Below are positions 1 to 8,839 of a stretch of 64,000 nt of DNA, piece after piece. Every line of letters begins with the position of its first letter. The stretch's first letter is position 1. A program made the translations under genes and the position numbers. Source of the DNA: Magnetospirillum molischianum DSM 120 (GTDB taxonomy: Bacteria > Pseudomonadota > Alphaproteobacteria > Rhodospirillales > Magnetospirillaceae); NCBI RefSeq assembly GCF_000294655.1, contig NZ_CAHP01000047.1:2302-66301 (forward strand), given 5' to 3'. Under the pieces are notes generated by a model. The model did not search any database, had not been told where the DNA came from, and worked only from the letters and a program-made list of their open reading frames with translations.

Positions 1-2
1 TT

Positions 3-968
3 GATGAGGTGCTTGCCCCAGAAAAAAAGACCCCACGGCGGCTGAAATGGATTGTCAGCCGCGCTTATCTGCTGCCGATGCAGTCCAATCGACCAGCGAT
101 TCTGCTTAATACCGGCCATAGCGGTCTTGAGAAGCCGGACTACATCCGTCGCATTCGTCGCGCTTCTTATTCGCCGGTCTTCTTCCTTCATGATCTAATT
201 CCGATCACCCACCCTGAATATTGCCGCATAGGGGAGGCGGATAAGCATCACCGCCGCCTGGATGCAATCCTCTCGGTCGGGGCGGGGATTATCGTTAATT
301 CCACGGTGACCGAGGCTGTGCTTACTCGGTACGCGGAAGAACGTGGCTACCGGATGCCCATTTGCACGGTGGCTCCTCTTGCCCCTCCCGACTGGCCGAC
401 GCCAGCGAGGGCACGGCCCTTGGCTTCCCCCTACTTCGTCATTCTCGGGACGATCGAGCCGCGCAAGAACCACCTGTTGCTGCTTCAGATATGGCAACGA
501 CTGGCGGAGCAATTCGGCGATCAGGCACCTCGGTTGATGATCATTGGTCAGCGAGGGTGGGAGTGCGAACAGGTTTTTAACCGGCTCGACCGCTGCGACA
601 AGTTGCGCGGCTTGGTGATCGAGCACTCACGCTGTTCCGATGCCGACCTCTCGACAGCCCTGCACCATTCCCAGGGCTTGCTGTTTCCATCATTCGAGGA
701 GGGCTACGGCTTGCCTTTAGTGGAGGCGCTGGCCGCTGGGGTGCCCGTGATTGCTAGTCCGTTGCCAGTTTTTCGGGAAATCGCTGGGGATTATCCAGAT
801 TATCTCGATCCTCTCGACGGGAATGGCTGGCTGCAACGAATTCTTGATTATGCGGCTCCAGACAGTCCCGAGCGGGAGGCGCAGAAACAACGGATCGCTG
901 AGTTTCGTTCTCCGTCATGGCGGCAGCATTTCGAGCGGGTCGATGCCCTGTTAGAGAGAATCGGATAA
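3..968 (+). CDS. GT4-type glycosyltransferase, 5' end cut by window edge
   Basis: This is the C-terminal part of a retaining GT-B glycosyltransferase, probably adding a sugar to the capsule or another surface glycan. The motif GTIEPRKNH (the usual start of the second Rossmann domain in GT4 enzymes) is followed by the donor-site segment FPSFEEGYGLPLVEALAAG, whose E-x7-E pattern is diagnostic for the family. The segment FFLHDLIPITHPEY is typical of the first domain. The frame stays open to the left edge (codons GAT GAG precede the GTG at 9), and about 50-90 N-terminal residues usual for the family are missing, so the gene most likely begins outside the window. It lies upstream of kpsC on the same strand. 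Sugar specificity cannot be read from the sequence. Confidence 0.85.
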   Translation, partial: DEVLAPEKKTPRRLKWIVSRAYLLPMQSNRPAILLNTGHSGLEKPDYIRRIRRASYSPVFFLHDLIPITHPEYCRIGEADKHHRRLDAILSVGAGIIVNSTVTEAVLTRYAEERGYRMPICTVAPLAPPDWPTPARARPLASPYFVILGTIEPRKNHLLLLQIWQRLAEQFGDQAPRLMIIGQRGWECEQVFNRLDRCDKLRGLVIEHSRCSDADLSTALHHSQGLLFPSFEEGYGLPLVEALAAGVPVIASPLPVFREIAGDYPDYLDPLDGNGWLQRILDYAAPDSPEREAQKQRIAEFRSPSWRQHFERVDALLERIG

Positions 969-1135
969 CGGCAGGGCGTTGGCATGCAGGTTACCCGAGG
1001 CTACCGATGGAAAAACTGCGTTGAGCAAACGGTTGCGGTATACGCGAAATGCACATGAGTCAGGTGACCGGATCTCATCGCGTATTGCGCGCTCTAGCAG
1101 AGCGATCAGCTTTTAAATGAGAGCGTGTTTCACGC

Positions 1136-2944
1136 ATGCACGAAGGAAACATCTTGTCTGAAGAAGATGTCGGGTTATCCGGGCTTGGTGTGCTGCGCCT
1201 TTCCCCATGGCAAAGACGAACTCTTGGCAAAGTCGTGGCCCCATCTCCTCTAGAGTTTGCCACCGCACTGGACGATCCAGCGCTGCTGGAACGGGCGGCG
1301 CATGGTTTGCGCGCTATTGTTGAAGAGGGGGTGGGTGGTGTCTGGTGGGAGAAAAGCTGGTCTCCCCCTGCTGATGGGGGGCGTCCTGACGTTTTAGTGC
1401 TGATTGAGTCGGCTGCGGAGGAATGGTCAGACGCGGCGGCCTCAATTGATCGGATCTACACCCCGGATCGTCTGCTGGTTGCCGTCCAGCAACGGGGACC
1501 GATGCCGATCAGTTTTGCGGAGATACTGGACCGCTGGAGGCGCCACGGTGCCACGGTGCTAACTGATCCGCACGACCCCTGGTCTCTGTTTCCCGCAGTT
1601 CAATCAGTACATTCCTGCGGGGGTTCCACCGGATTCCTCGCCTTGCTCGCAGGGAAGAGCGTGGTCTGCCACTGTCCAACCTTCTTTTCCGGTTGGGGGC
1701 TGACCCAAGATGCGCTTGGGGTGTCATCCCGTTCCCGGTCTTTGAGTCTGATCGAGCTCTTTGCCGCCCATGCTCTGCTCGGGACCCGCTATTACGATCC
1801 GTATGACGGCCAGGAATGCTGTTTCGAGGAGGCTCTGGCTGTTGTCCGTCGTTGCCGTGCCCTCGACCGGATCAACCGTGGCATTGGCGTCTGCGTCGGT
1901 ATGGCCTTCTGGAAGCGGCGGCGCATTGCCGAATTCGTGCGCACATCGGCGGGGAACCCTCGGTTCACCCAGCGGGCGCGCCGGGCCGTCGCCCTGGCCC
2001 AAGCTCAGGGGCGTGGGATTGCCGTGTGGGCCTCGCGTGAGCCGCCGGCCTTGGCATCCCTGGCTGCCGCCGCTGGGGTTCCTCTGATCCGGGTCGAGGA
2101 CGGCTTCATCCGTTCGTCCGGGCTTGGAGCCGATTTTATTCCCCCGGCCTCGATCACCCTGGACGCATCGGGGCTTTATTACGATCCATCCCGTCCCAGC
2201 GATCTTGAGCGTCTGCTTGAGACCATTACCCTCGATGAAGCCACTCAACAACGGACGCGCCGGTTGATCGAGCTGATGGTGTCCCGCAATATCACCAAAT
2301 ATGCCGGTGGCGCCGCCAGTCTTCCAACATTACCGCCTGGGCGGATTCTGTTGGTTCCGGGGCAGGTCGAGGATGATCGCTCTGTCTTGTTGGGCGGAGC
2401 TGGCATTACCAGCAATCTCGATCTGCTGCGTCGGGTTCGTGCCGCGAACCCCGAGGCTCGGATTCTCTACAAACCTCATCCCGATGTCGATGCCGGACAT
2501 CGCCGTGGTGCGATCGTGGATGACGAAGCCTTGCTCTACGCCGATCTGATCGTGCGGAGTGGGGCGATGGCGGATCTGATCCGCGCGATTGATGAAGTTC
2601 ACTGCCTGACATCACTCGCCGGGTTCGAGGCTTTGTTGCGTGGCAAGAAGGTCACTGTTTATGGCCATCCTTTTTATGCGGGGTGGGGGCTGACCACCGA
2701 TGTTTCTCCGCCGCCGCGCCGCCGCCGCCAGCTGACATTAGAGGAACTGGTGGCTGGTACTTTGCTGTTTTATCCTCGCTATCTTGATCCGTTGACCGGG
2801 ATTCCCTGCGGTCCAGAGACTGTGATCGCCCGTTTTTCCGACAGCACTCTGTGGCGGCCGGGTTTGCTGGTGCAAGTCCGACGGATTCAAGGGCGGTTTC
2901 GCCGCTGGCTGTCCCGAACGTGTCGGTCAATCATACGGAAATGA
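1136..2944 (+). CDS. kpsC: KpsC-type capsule polysaccharide beta-Kdo transferase
   Basis: KpsC extends the beta-linked poly-Kdo linker that joins ABC-exported capsules to a lyso-phosphatidylglycerol anchor; it acts at the cytoplasmic face. The protein (602 aa) contains two related modules. The C-terminal one (about residue 300 onward) is complete, with VEDGFIRSSGLGADF, ITLDASGLYYDPSRPSDLE, LVPGQVEDD, YKPHPDV and FEALLRGKKVTVYGHPFYAGWGL. The N-terminal one shows only its second half (FLALLAGKSVVCHCPTFFSGWGLT, then YYDP), so the first Rossmann half with its own EDGF-type motif is missing or unrecognisable; the usual length is about 670 aa. The ATG at 1136 has no clear ribosome site. A TTG at 1154 preceded by GAAGGAAA is a reasonable alternative start. 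The gene ends stop-to-stop against kpsS. Confidence 0.88.
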   Translation: MHEGNILSEEDVGLSGLGVLRLSPWQRRTLGKVVAPSPLEFATALDDPALLERAAHGLRAIVEEGVGGVWWEKSWSPPADGGRPDVLVLIESAAEEWSDAAASIDRIYTPDRLLVAVQQRGPMPISFAEILDRWRRHGATVLTDPHDPWSLFPAVQSVHSCGGSTGFLALLAGKSVVCHCPTFFSGWGLTQDALGVSSRSRSLSLIELFAAHALLGTRYYDPYDGQECCFEEALAVVRRCRALDRINRGIGVCVGMAFWKRRRIAEFVRTSAGNPRFTQRARRAVALAQAQGRGIAVWASREPPALASLAAAAGVPLIRVEDGFIRSSGLGADFIPPASITLDASGLYYDPSRPSDLERLLETITLDEATQQRTRRLIELMVSRNITKYAGGAASLPTLPPGRILLVPGQVEDDRSVLLGGAGITSNLDLLRRVRAANPEARILYKPHPDVDAGHRRGAIVDDEALLYADLIVRSGAMADLIRAIDEVHCLTSLAGFEALLRGKKVTVYGHPFYAGWGLTTDVSPPPRRRRQLTLEELVAGTLLFYPRYLDPLTGIPCGPETVIARFSDSTLWRPGLLVQVRRIQGRFRRWLSRTCRSIIRK

Positions 2945-4183
2945 TCACGGGGAGGGCGCTGTCGCGAGAAGATCTCGATCGCCCTCCAGCCGGGGGAGGC
3001 TATTTTCCACGGCGATCGCAATACCCTCGGGGGTATAGAAATTTCCATTGATCAGGCATGCGGCGCGTACCACCGCTATAAAATCCTCGAAGAGGGCGAG
3101 GTCAGGCGATGATGCCTCGCGCCAGAACGCCTGTAGCGGCCCGGTAAAGGTCAGGCCAGGGATGTTGTAGATGGCTCGCCCCAGGCAGATCACCGGCCGC
3201 CCCCGCTCCAGCGCTGTCATCCCTACGGTACTATTGACTGTGACGATACCTCGCGCCTGATCGATCAGGGTGTTGAGGTCGCCACCGTCGATGAAATGCA
3301 CCCGCGTATCGATTCCGAGCGCCTTGGCGCGTTGGCCGATGCGACGACGGTAGTTGATCCAGCCATTGTCGAGGGGGTGGTTCTTGATCACCAAACGTGC
3401 CGTCATTGGCGCATCGGCGGCGAAGGACTTAAGTACGGTCTCGATCGCCGCCATCATCCCACCAAAGCGGGAATGAACCCTGATCTGAGCGTCGGTATCA
3501 AGCTGTAGCGGAAACAGGTAGAACGGCGTTCCCTCTGCTTCCAACGTGCTGACGACACGCAGTGCCTGGGCCTGACGCCAGCGTAGCGTCGCCAGGCGGG
3601 TGGCCCAACTGGCATATTCCGCCCAGATCGGATAAGGCCGATGGGTGCGGTAATCGGGATAGCGCTTTGGGGCCAGGTAATTGGTGATCTGCCAGCGGAA
3701 GTCATACCAGATCCGCCTCCACAGACCCGTTCCGACCGGACGGGGTGTCGGCGTCGGTGGCAGATCTCGGGCGGTTTTTCGGTACCAGTCCGCATTGCTG
3801 GGAAGGCGGGAATAGCCATTGACCCCTTCGCGTTCCAGGGTAACCCAATGCGGGCGCAGATAGCCTTCCTCGAACACCCAGATCGCGGCTCCTCGCTGCC
3901 GCGCCTGCTCCAGGGCGGCGCGGTGCAGTGGGCGACAATCTCCGAACAAAATAACGGAATCAATCCCTCGTGCCGCCATCTCGGCGGCGATGAATGCGCC
4001 GAATCCGCTTTCGCCGCCTCTCCAGTCGATTGCCTGCCAGTCTCCCCAGAAATGACGGTCGCCGCCGCAGACATTGATTCGGGTGACCGCATGGCCACGC
4101 TGGACCAGTGCCTCGCCCAGGCGGCGATAAAACCAAGTCGCGTTTCCCTGGAGGAATAGGAAATGATGGTGGGACGAGGCCAT
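2945..4183 (-). CDS. kpsS: KpsS-type capsule polysaccharide Kdo transferase
   Basis: KpsS-family proteins add the first beta-Kdo to the lyso-phosphatidylglycerol capsule anchor. The N-terminus MASSHHHFLFLQGNATWF followed by a conserved Arg-Arg-Leu-Gly segment, VFEEGYLRPHWVTLE, YLFPLQLDTDAQI and VTVNSTVGMTALERGRPVICLG are typical of the family. I place the start at 4183 (412 aa) rather than at 4348. The family N-terminus begins at 4183, a GGAG lies just upstream, and the longer reading would run deep into the preceding phosphoglycerol transferase gene. Its stop codon abuts the kpsC stop, so kpsC and kpsS are convergent here instead of forming the usual kpsCS pair. Confidence 0.9.
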   Translation of the reverse strand: MASSHHHFLFLQGNATWFYRRLGEALVQRGHAVTRINVCGGDRHFWGDWQAIDWRGGESGFGAFIAAEMAARGIDSVILFGDCRPLHRAALEQARQRGAAIWVFEEGYLRPHWVTLEREGVNGYSRLPSNADWYRKTARDLPPTPTPRPVGTGLWRRIWYDFRWQITNYLAPKRYPDYRTHRPYPIWAEYASWATRLATLRWRQAQALRVVSTLEAEGTPFYLFPLQLDTDAQIRVHSRFGGMMAAIETVLKSFAADAPMTARLVIKNHPLDNGWINYRRRIGQRAKALGIDTRVHFIDGGDLNTLIDQARGIVTVNSTVGMTALERGRPVICLGRAIYNIPGLTFTGPLQAFWREASSPDLALFEDFIAVVRAACLINGNFYTPEGIAIAVENSLPRLEGDRDLLATAPSP

Positions 4184-4221
4184 GGATGGCTCCGAGGGTA
4201 GGGGACACACGGTTAATCGGA

Positions 4222-5847
4222 TCAGATGTATTGGTCCTCGACCGGGCCGACTTTGTTGACCTGATTGAAAATCGCATCGAGCATCAGGCGGTTGAGGGTA
4301 TCGGCGCTGATGTCGAGTTGGCGGGGATGTACCTTCCCAGTGCGCCATACGATGTAATCGGTGCGATCGTCTTCGTAGCCCACGGTTCGGAAGGCTTCGG
4401 CCAGTCCGGGTAGATGGTCTCCGAACATGCTGAACACCGCATCGCCCTCGCGCGTCTCCAGGAAATCGACCAGACGCGCCGCCATGCGGTCGGCATTGGC
4501 GAGGTGATGCAGGTACAGGCCGAGTTCGGGCGAGCCTAACGGTGTTTCGAGGTCGGCTGGCGCGACAACCTTGTCGAGGCGGCCCTTTTCCCAGCGACCA
4601 TGATTTTCCATGGTGATGGCGAAAACGAAAATCGGGTTATTTTCGTTGGCGATCAGGTCCATCACTTTGTCGGCGACGGCGTTGTCGCTGACATAGGGAC
4701 CGAACAGTTCGGCCCCTTCGAACGCAGTGATGTCAACGAACTCGTCGAAGCCAAGATTGGGATAGACTTGACCGCGATTGAAGAAATCTTCGTGGAAGGG
4801 GTGGATGCAAATCGTGCGATAGCCAAGCTGGCGCAGGTGATGGGCCAGGGTCCAGATCGGGCGATGGCATAAATGCAGGAAGGGGTTATAGCGATGCACC
4901 CCCAACGCCTCGGCCGGCAACCCGGACAGGAAGGCAAATTCTGTGCGCATGGTATTGGCGCCCCAGGCGGGGACGCTGAGACGGCCATGATATAGAGCGG
5001 AATCGCGGAGCATGTCCCAATGCGCCAGGACCCCGCGCTGGATCGAGGGGTCGAGTCGGCGGGCATCGAAAAAAGATTCGCTCTGGATCGCGACCACGGT
5101 TTTGGGCAACGGCCATACCGCTTTGATCAGCGGCGAGGGGAACGCCGGAAGATCCGGTCCCCCCCCCTCCGTCCCATCGCGTTCCCTGGCTCGTCGAGCG
5201 CTGCTGGATTGGGCCTTACTTTTGGTCAGGTCAGGCTCGTTGGCCAGGAAGAAATAGATGATCAGGCACACCACCAGCGGCAGGCTGTCCATGTCACGCT
5301 GCACGTCGGTGGAGGGACCAAATTTTCTCAGGAGTTGTAAGAATGCTCCCCGAAAGACTCCACGAGTGCACGCATGAATCATCCCGAACAGGAGAAAGAA
5401 ATATAACAGCGTCGGAACCAGATCCTCGGCCGACTCTCGCTTGATGATTGGAGCCTCAAGCGAAAATCCGCAGAAGATCGTCGCCGGGATCGCTACGCAA
5501 ATCACGATCGATCGCACGACGCCGATATGGCGGATGTAGAGCGCGGGGTAGACGAAGACCTGGCGCAGCAGGGCAAAATCGGAGAAGGACAGCGGCTCCT
5601 TCAATTCTCGGAACTTGACGTTGTTGATGGTGACGATGATTGCCAGGGTCGCGCAGGTCGTCAGCGCCGAGAAGAATGGCCGGTAACCAATCATGAAGAT
5701 GGTGAGATAGAACATCACCACCGGCATCACCGACAGGAGCGCCATGCGGCGGAACAGGGGCGATGCCTTGGCGCGAGGCTCGATCAGGGTGTCCATGACC
5801 AGCATCGCGAGGATCGTCGCTGCAAGGCAGATAAAAAACAGGATCAC
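4222..5847 (-). CDS. LTA synthase-like membrane phosphoglycerol transferase / sulfatase-fold enzyme
   Basis: This 541-aa protein has about five membrane segments in its first 210 residues, then an outward-facing alkaline-phosphatase/sulfatase-fold domain. Visible landmarks are AIQSESFFD (first metal-binding motif), WGANTMRTEF carrying the likely nucleophile threonine, and FGDHLPGL (Asp-His metal ligands). Proteins of this build (LtaS, OpgB/MdoB, EptA relatives) transfer phosphoglycerol or a similar phospho-group from a phospholipid to a glycan or lipid outside the inner membrane. It lies between the aminolipid-like PKS operon and kpsS on the same strand, 184 nt after the SDR gene, so it may decorate the capsule, the PKS product or periplasmic glucans. 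The acceptor is unknown. Confidence 0.8.
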   Translation of the reverse strand: MILFFICLAATILAMLVMDTLIEPRAKASPLFRRMALLSVMPVVMFYLTIFMIGYRPFFSALTTCATLAIIVTINNVKFRELKEPLSFSDFALLRQVFVYPALYIRHIGVVRSIVICVAIPATIFCGFSLEAPIIKRESAEDLVPTLLYFFLLFGMIHACTRGVFRGAFLQLLRKFGPSTDVQRDMDSLPLVVCLIIYFFLANEPDLTKSKAQSSSARRARERDGTEGGGPDLPAFPSPLIKAVWPLPKTVVAIQSESFFDARRLDPSIQRGVLAHWDMLRDSALYHGRLSVPAWGANTMRTEFAFLSGLPAEALGVHRYNPFLHLCHRPIWTLAHHLRQLGYRTICIHPFHEDFFNRGQVYPNLGFDEFVDITAFEGAELFGPYVSDNAVADKVMDLIANENNPIFVFAITMENHGRWEKGRLDKVVAPADLETPLGSPELGLYLHHLANADRMAARLVDFLETREGDAVFSMFGDHLPGLAEAFRTVGYEDDRTDYIVWRTGKVHPRQLDISADTLNRLMLDAIFNQVNKVGPVEDQYI

Positions 5848-5970
5848 CGTTTCCCCTCCTTTCCCCGTTCAGGCCAATTCCGGATGGTCTATCCGTCCCG
5901 TGTCTTATTCCTGGTTCCGCTAAGGTTTTGTGGTCTCGCCTGTGCGCGACGCCGACGAGGCCCGTCTTTG

Positions 5971-5991
5971 ACCGCCTCTCATGAGGGCGGT
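5971..5991. other. Hairpin after the PKS operon
   Basis: ACCGCC and GGGCGGT form a stem of 6-7 pairs around a short loop. It lies between the SDR gene and the phosphoglycerol transferase gene. No T-run follows on the minus strand, so it may be a weak or attenuating structure rather than a full terminator. Confidence 0.35.
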
Positions 5992-6031
5992 TGAACTGGT
6001 GACCGCAGGTTATTCCTTACGATTGCCGGTC

Positions 6032-6814
6032 TTACTCTTCGCGGACGCTGAACGCGAACAGGGGTAAAACTAGGTCCGCGGCCCAGGGAGGGAGATGCGC
6101 CAGCAGACGGGTGCCGAACGCCAAAGAGAAGGGGAAGGCGATCCGTGATCGCCCTTGCGCCAGTCCGGCGCGGATGATGGCGGCCGCCTGATCCGCATCG
6201 ATCTGCAATGGCTTGTGTCCGACGACACGAGCGCTCATCGCCGAGCGGACATAGCCGGGGCTGATGGTGCAGACCGCGATACCCTCGGGCCGGAGCTTGG
6301 CCCGCAACGCTTCGCCGTAGGTTTCCACCGCCGCCTTGCTCGCGCTATAGGCCGGGCAGAACGGCAGACCTCGCCATGCGGCCAGCGACCCGAGCAGCGC
6401 GATCTGGCCTCGTCCGCGTCGTCGCAGGCAACTCACGGCGGGATCGACCGTGTTCAGGGTGCCGCCGAGATTGACGGCGATGGTTCGTTGCGCATCCTCC
6501 AGGCTTTCGTTGCGGCCGTCCGGCCGTTCGCCCGAGGAGATTCCGGCATTGGCGATCACCAGATCAAGCGGTGCCCAGGCGTCGAAATCGAGAATCAAGG
6601 CGCGCATCGCCTCGCTGTCGGTGATATCGGCGATCTCGGTTCGGACTCGTGCTCCCTTGGCCGCACAGGCTTCCGCTACCTCCGCCAGCCGTCCGGTATC
6701 GCGTCCGGTCAGAGCGAGGGAAACGCCTTCGCGTGCATAGGCCTTGGCGAGGGCACCGCCAATCCCGCCTGAGGCTCCGGTAATCAGAATCGCCTGTGGC
6801 GTGACCGGATTCAT
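6032..6814 (-). CDS. SDR-family ketoreductase of the PKS/AOS cluster
   Basis: This is a classical short-chain dehydrogenase/reductase (260 aa) with the NAD(P) motif TGASGGIG (residues 12-19), the NAG motif (89-91) and the catalytic triad Ser143, Tyr156, Lys160 (YSASK). Its start overlaps the upstream GNAT gene by 4 nt (ATGA), so the two are translationally coupled. Next to a PKS and an alpha-oxoamine synthase, the obvious job is reducing the 3-keto group formed by decarboxylative condensation to an alcohol. That is the role of KDSR/Tsc10 in sphingolipid and Fum13 in fumonisin synthesis. The function is inferred from context; SDR substrate cannot be told from motifs. A hydrophobic C-terminal stretch may associate it with the membrane. 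Confidence 0.85.
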   Translation of the reverse strand: MNPVTPQAILITGASGGIGGALAKAYAREGVSLALTGRDTGRLAEVAEACAAKGARVRTEIADITDSEAMRALILDFDAWAPLDLVIANAGISSGERPDGRNESLEDAQRTIAVNLGGTLNTVDPAVSCLRRRGRGQIALLGSLAAWRGLPFCPAYSASKAAVETYGEALRAKLRPEGIAVCTISPGYVRSAMSARVVGHKPLQIDADQAAAIIRAGLAQGRSRIAFPFSLAFGTRLLAHLPPWAADLVLPLFAFSVREE

Positions 6815-7428
6815 CCTATTGCCTGTTGAGGCGAAGCCGTCAGCAATGGCAACGGGGCCTGCATCAACAGCATCGGTCCCTCGTGCATCTGTCGATCGAA
6901 AGGTTCAATCGCAACGCGGCCGACCACGTCAAATCCCAGGGAACGGTACAGATTGCAAGCAGAGAGGTTACCGCTCCAGGCGTGTAGCGTCAGTGACCTT
7001 ATCCCACATTGTTCGGCCGTGTCGCCCAGGGTCTGCAACAGCAACCGGGCCAGCCCTCGCGACCGGAACGCGGGGTCAACTGCCACGGTATTGATATACC
7101 AGGAGAGCGGCAGCCGACTTTCGAAGAGGGGGCGCAGCGGTTGCAACCGCTTTTTGGGGATCAGGATCTTGGCCATTGTCGGCAAGCCGTATTCGTCGGA
7201 GGGATAGGCCAGAACCATCGCCGCGATCCGCCCCTGTTCCTCAGCCAGCAGGGCGTTGGAGAAATGCAGGCTGGCGTTGGAATCGCTGACCGCCATCCGC
7301 AGGACATCGTTGGCTTTCACCCCCGGCAGCACACCCTCGAACACCTGTTCGAAAATGCCCGCACCGGCAGCGACAATGAAATCGGCAATGAACGCGATGT
7401 CATCTGCCGTGCCGAACCTGATGTCCAT
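6811..7428 (-). CDS. GNAT-family N-acyltransferase of the PKS/AOS cluster
   Basis: This 205-aa protein has the GNAT fold: WYINTVAVDPAFRSRGLARLLL holds the acyl-CoA pyrophosphate-binding motif (R-x-R-G-x-A), and CNLYRSLGFDVVGR is the usual C-terminal helix-strand. The start is taken as the ATG at 7428, because a strong AGGAAGGAACGGAG ribosome site lies directly upstream. An in-frame GTG at 7449 would place that site inside the gene. It follows the AOS gene by 46 nt and is coupled to the SDR gene. In this setting it could N-acylate the free amine of the condensed product. Sphingoid or self-resistance acetylation are alternatives. Confidence 0.82.
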   Translation of the reverse strand: MDIRFGTADDIAFIADFIVAAGAGIFEQVFEGVLPGVKANDVLRMAVSDSNASLHFSNALLAEEQGRIAAMVLAYPSDEYGLPTMAKILIPKKRLQPLRPLFESRLPLSWYINTVAVDPAFRSRGLARLLLQTLGDTAEQCGIRSLTLHAWSGNLSACNLYRSLGFDVVGRVAIEPFDRQMHEGPMLLMQAPLPLLTASPQQAIG

Positions 7429-7474
7429 CTCCGTTCCTTCCTGTTTCACCCAAATCCGCTTTATTCCGTCGGTG

Positions 7475-8839
7475 TCACAGGTCTTCCTTGGGCGGCTTTA
7501 TCTCGGCCAAAGCCTCGGCGATCATTTCGACCGCTTGGTGGATTTGGTCTTTGGAGTGGAGGGAGGAAATGAACAGACGCAGGCGGGCTGCGCGCTCCTC
7601 AACCGCCGGGTGAATGATCGGTGGCGTTTCCATCCCTCGTTCATGCAGCATCGCAGCGAGGCGGGCGGCAAGAACCGACTGGCCGAGAATCACCGGCACC
7701 ACGTTGATCCCCTGCGACAGCCCGGTATTCAGTCCCCGCGCCTTTGCCAGATTCAGGAACAACTGACCGTTGGCGCGCAACGTCGCGACCCGTTCCGGTT
7801 CGGCCAGCATGATCTCGATCGAGGCGAGGGCCGCGGCGGCCATCGGTGGCGGCAGGCCAACACTGTAAACGAAGCCCGACGCCGTAAGCTTCAACAGTTC
7901 GATCAGCGCACTGTTGCCTGCGATATAGCCGCCGCAGCTGGCGAAGCTCTTCGACAGCGTTCCCATCCAGATATCGACATCGGTGGATGCCAAGCCGAAA
8001 TGCTCGCGGGCACCTCGTCCCGTTGCCCCTAGCACTCCCATCGAGTGGGCTTCGTCAACCATCAGCAAGGCTTTGTGGCGGCGCTTGATTTCGACGAAGC
8101 GATCGAGTGGGCAGATGTCGCCATCCATGCTGTACAGGCCTTCGACCACGATCAGCACTTTATCGAAGCGCCGTCGGGATTCAGCCAGGATCGCGTCGAC
8201 TGCCTGCCAGTCATTGTGGGGGAAAGCCTGACGGGTTGCCCCCGACAGCATTGCTCCCTGCATGACGCTGTTGTGCACCAGACGGTCGTGCAGAACGAGA
8301 TCCCCGGACCCCAGCAACGAAGCGATCACGCTGACATTCGTGGCGTGGCCGCTGACGAACGCCACCGCATCGTCGGCTTCGTGCAATTCGGCCAACCGGA
8401 CTTCAAGCGCGCGGTGGATCGGCCGTTCGCCCGACACCACCCGGCTTGCCGAGGCCGAGGTGCCATACCGTTCGATGGAGGCCATCGCGGCGGCATTGAC
8501 CCGAGGATCGCCATTGAGCCCCAGGTAATTGTACATGCCGAAATTCAGCAAATTCCGTCCGTCCACCACCGTGGTGGCACCGCCGTAACTGTCATGCTCG
8601 CGGAAATAGGGGTTTGGAATCCCGGCATTTTCCGCCAGCGTGCGCTGAAGATGCAGCCGGTAATATTCTGGAAACTTGTCGAAGCGGTAGGCTGATTCGG
8701 GAATCTGGTCGATGACGGCCCGGACGTCGTTATCCTTGGCCGAGCCATTGCTGGTTCCGCGCTTTTCCAGCGCACGTTGTAGCATCTCTCGCTTTTGTTC
8801 TTGCGAGAGGCCGGCGAGGGAAGGGGTGTTTACGGTCAT
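7475..8839 (-). CDS. Alpha-oxoamine synthase (PLP) that likely off-loads the polyketide
   Basis: This is a fold-type I PLP enzyme of the alpha-oxoamine synthase family (KBL, AONS/BioF, ALA synthase, serine palmitoyltransferase, Fum8). It joins an amino acid to an acyl thioester with loss of CO2. The 454-aa protein shows the PLP lysine in GTLSKSFASCGGY (Lys297), the cofactor-binding VDEAHSMG (Asp262, His265), and the GERPIHRALE segment. About 50 extra N-terminal residues include SLAGLSQEQKREMLQRALEK, a helix resembling the docking or linker helices of PKS/NRPS partners. Its ATG overlaps the PKS stop by 4 nt. Because the PKS lacks a release domain, this enzyme is the likely chain-release step. 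The amino acid used (Ser, Ala, Gly) is not known. A biotin BioF role is unlikely without bio genes nearby. Confidence 0.88.
   Translation of the reverse strand: MTVNTPSLAGLSQEQKREMLQRALEKRGTSNGSAKDNDVRAVIDQIPESAYRFDKFPEYYRLHLQRTLAENAGIPNPYFREHDSYGGATTVVDGRNLLNFGMYNYLGLNGDPRVNAAAMASIERYGTSASASRVVSGERPIHRALEVRLAELHEADDAVAFVSGHATNVSVIASLLGSGDLVLHDRLVHNSVMQGAMLSGATRQAFPHNDWQAVDAILAESRRRFDKVLIVVEGLYSMDGDICPLDRFVEIKRRHKALLMVDEAHSMGVLGATGRGAREHFGLASTDVDIWMGTLSKSFASCGGYIAGNSALIELLKLTASGFVYSVGLPPPMAAAALASIEIMLAEPERVATLRANGQLFLNLAKARGLNTGLSQGINVVPVILGQSVLAARLAAMLHERGMETPPIIHPAVEERAARLRLFISSLHSKDQIHQAVEMIAEALAEIKPPKEDL

Noticed and set aside
4184-4348. N-terminal extension of KpsS to 4348
   Set aside because: The extra 55 residues have no family similarity and overlap the end of the upstream gene. 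The known N-terminus begins at 4183.
7475-8839. BioF (8-amino-7-oxononanoate synthase) for biotin synthesis
   Set aside because: The fold is the same, but there are no other bio genes. The N-terminal extension, the 4-nt overlap with a PKS lacking a release domain and the neighbouring SDR all favour polyketide off-loading.
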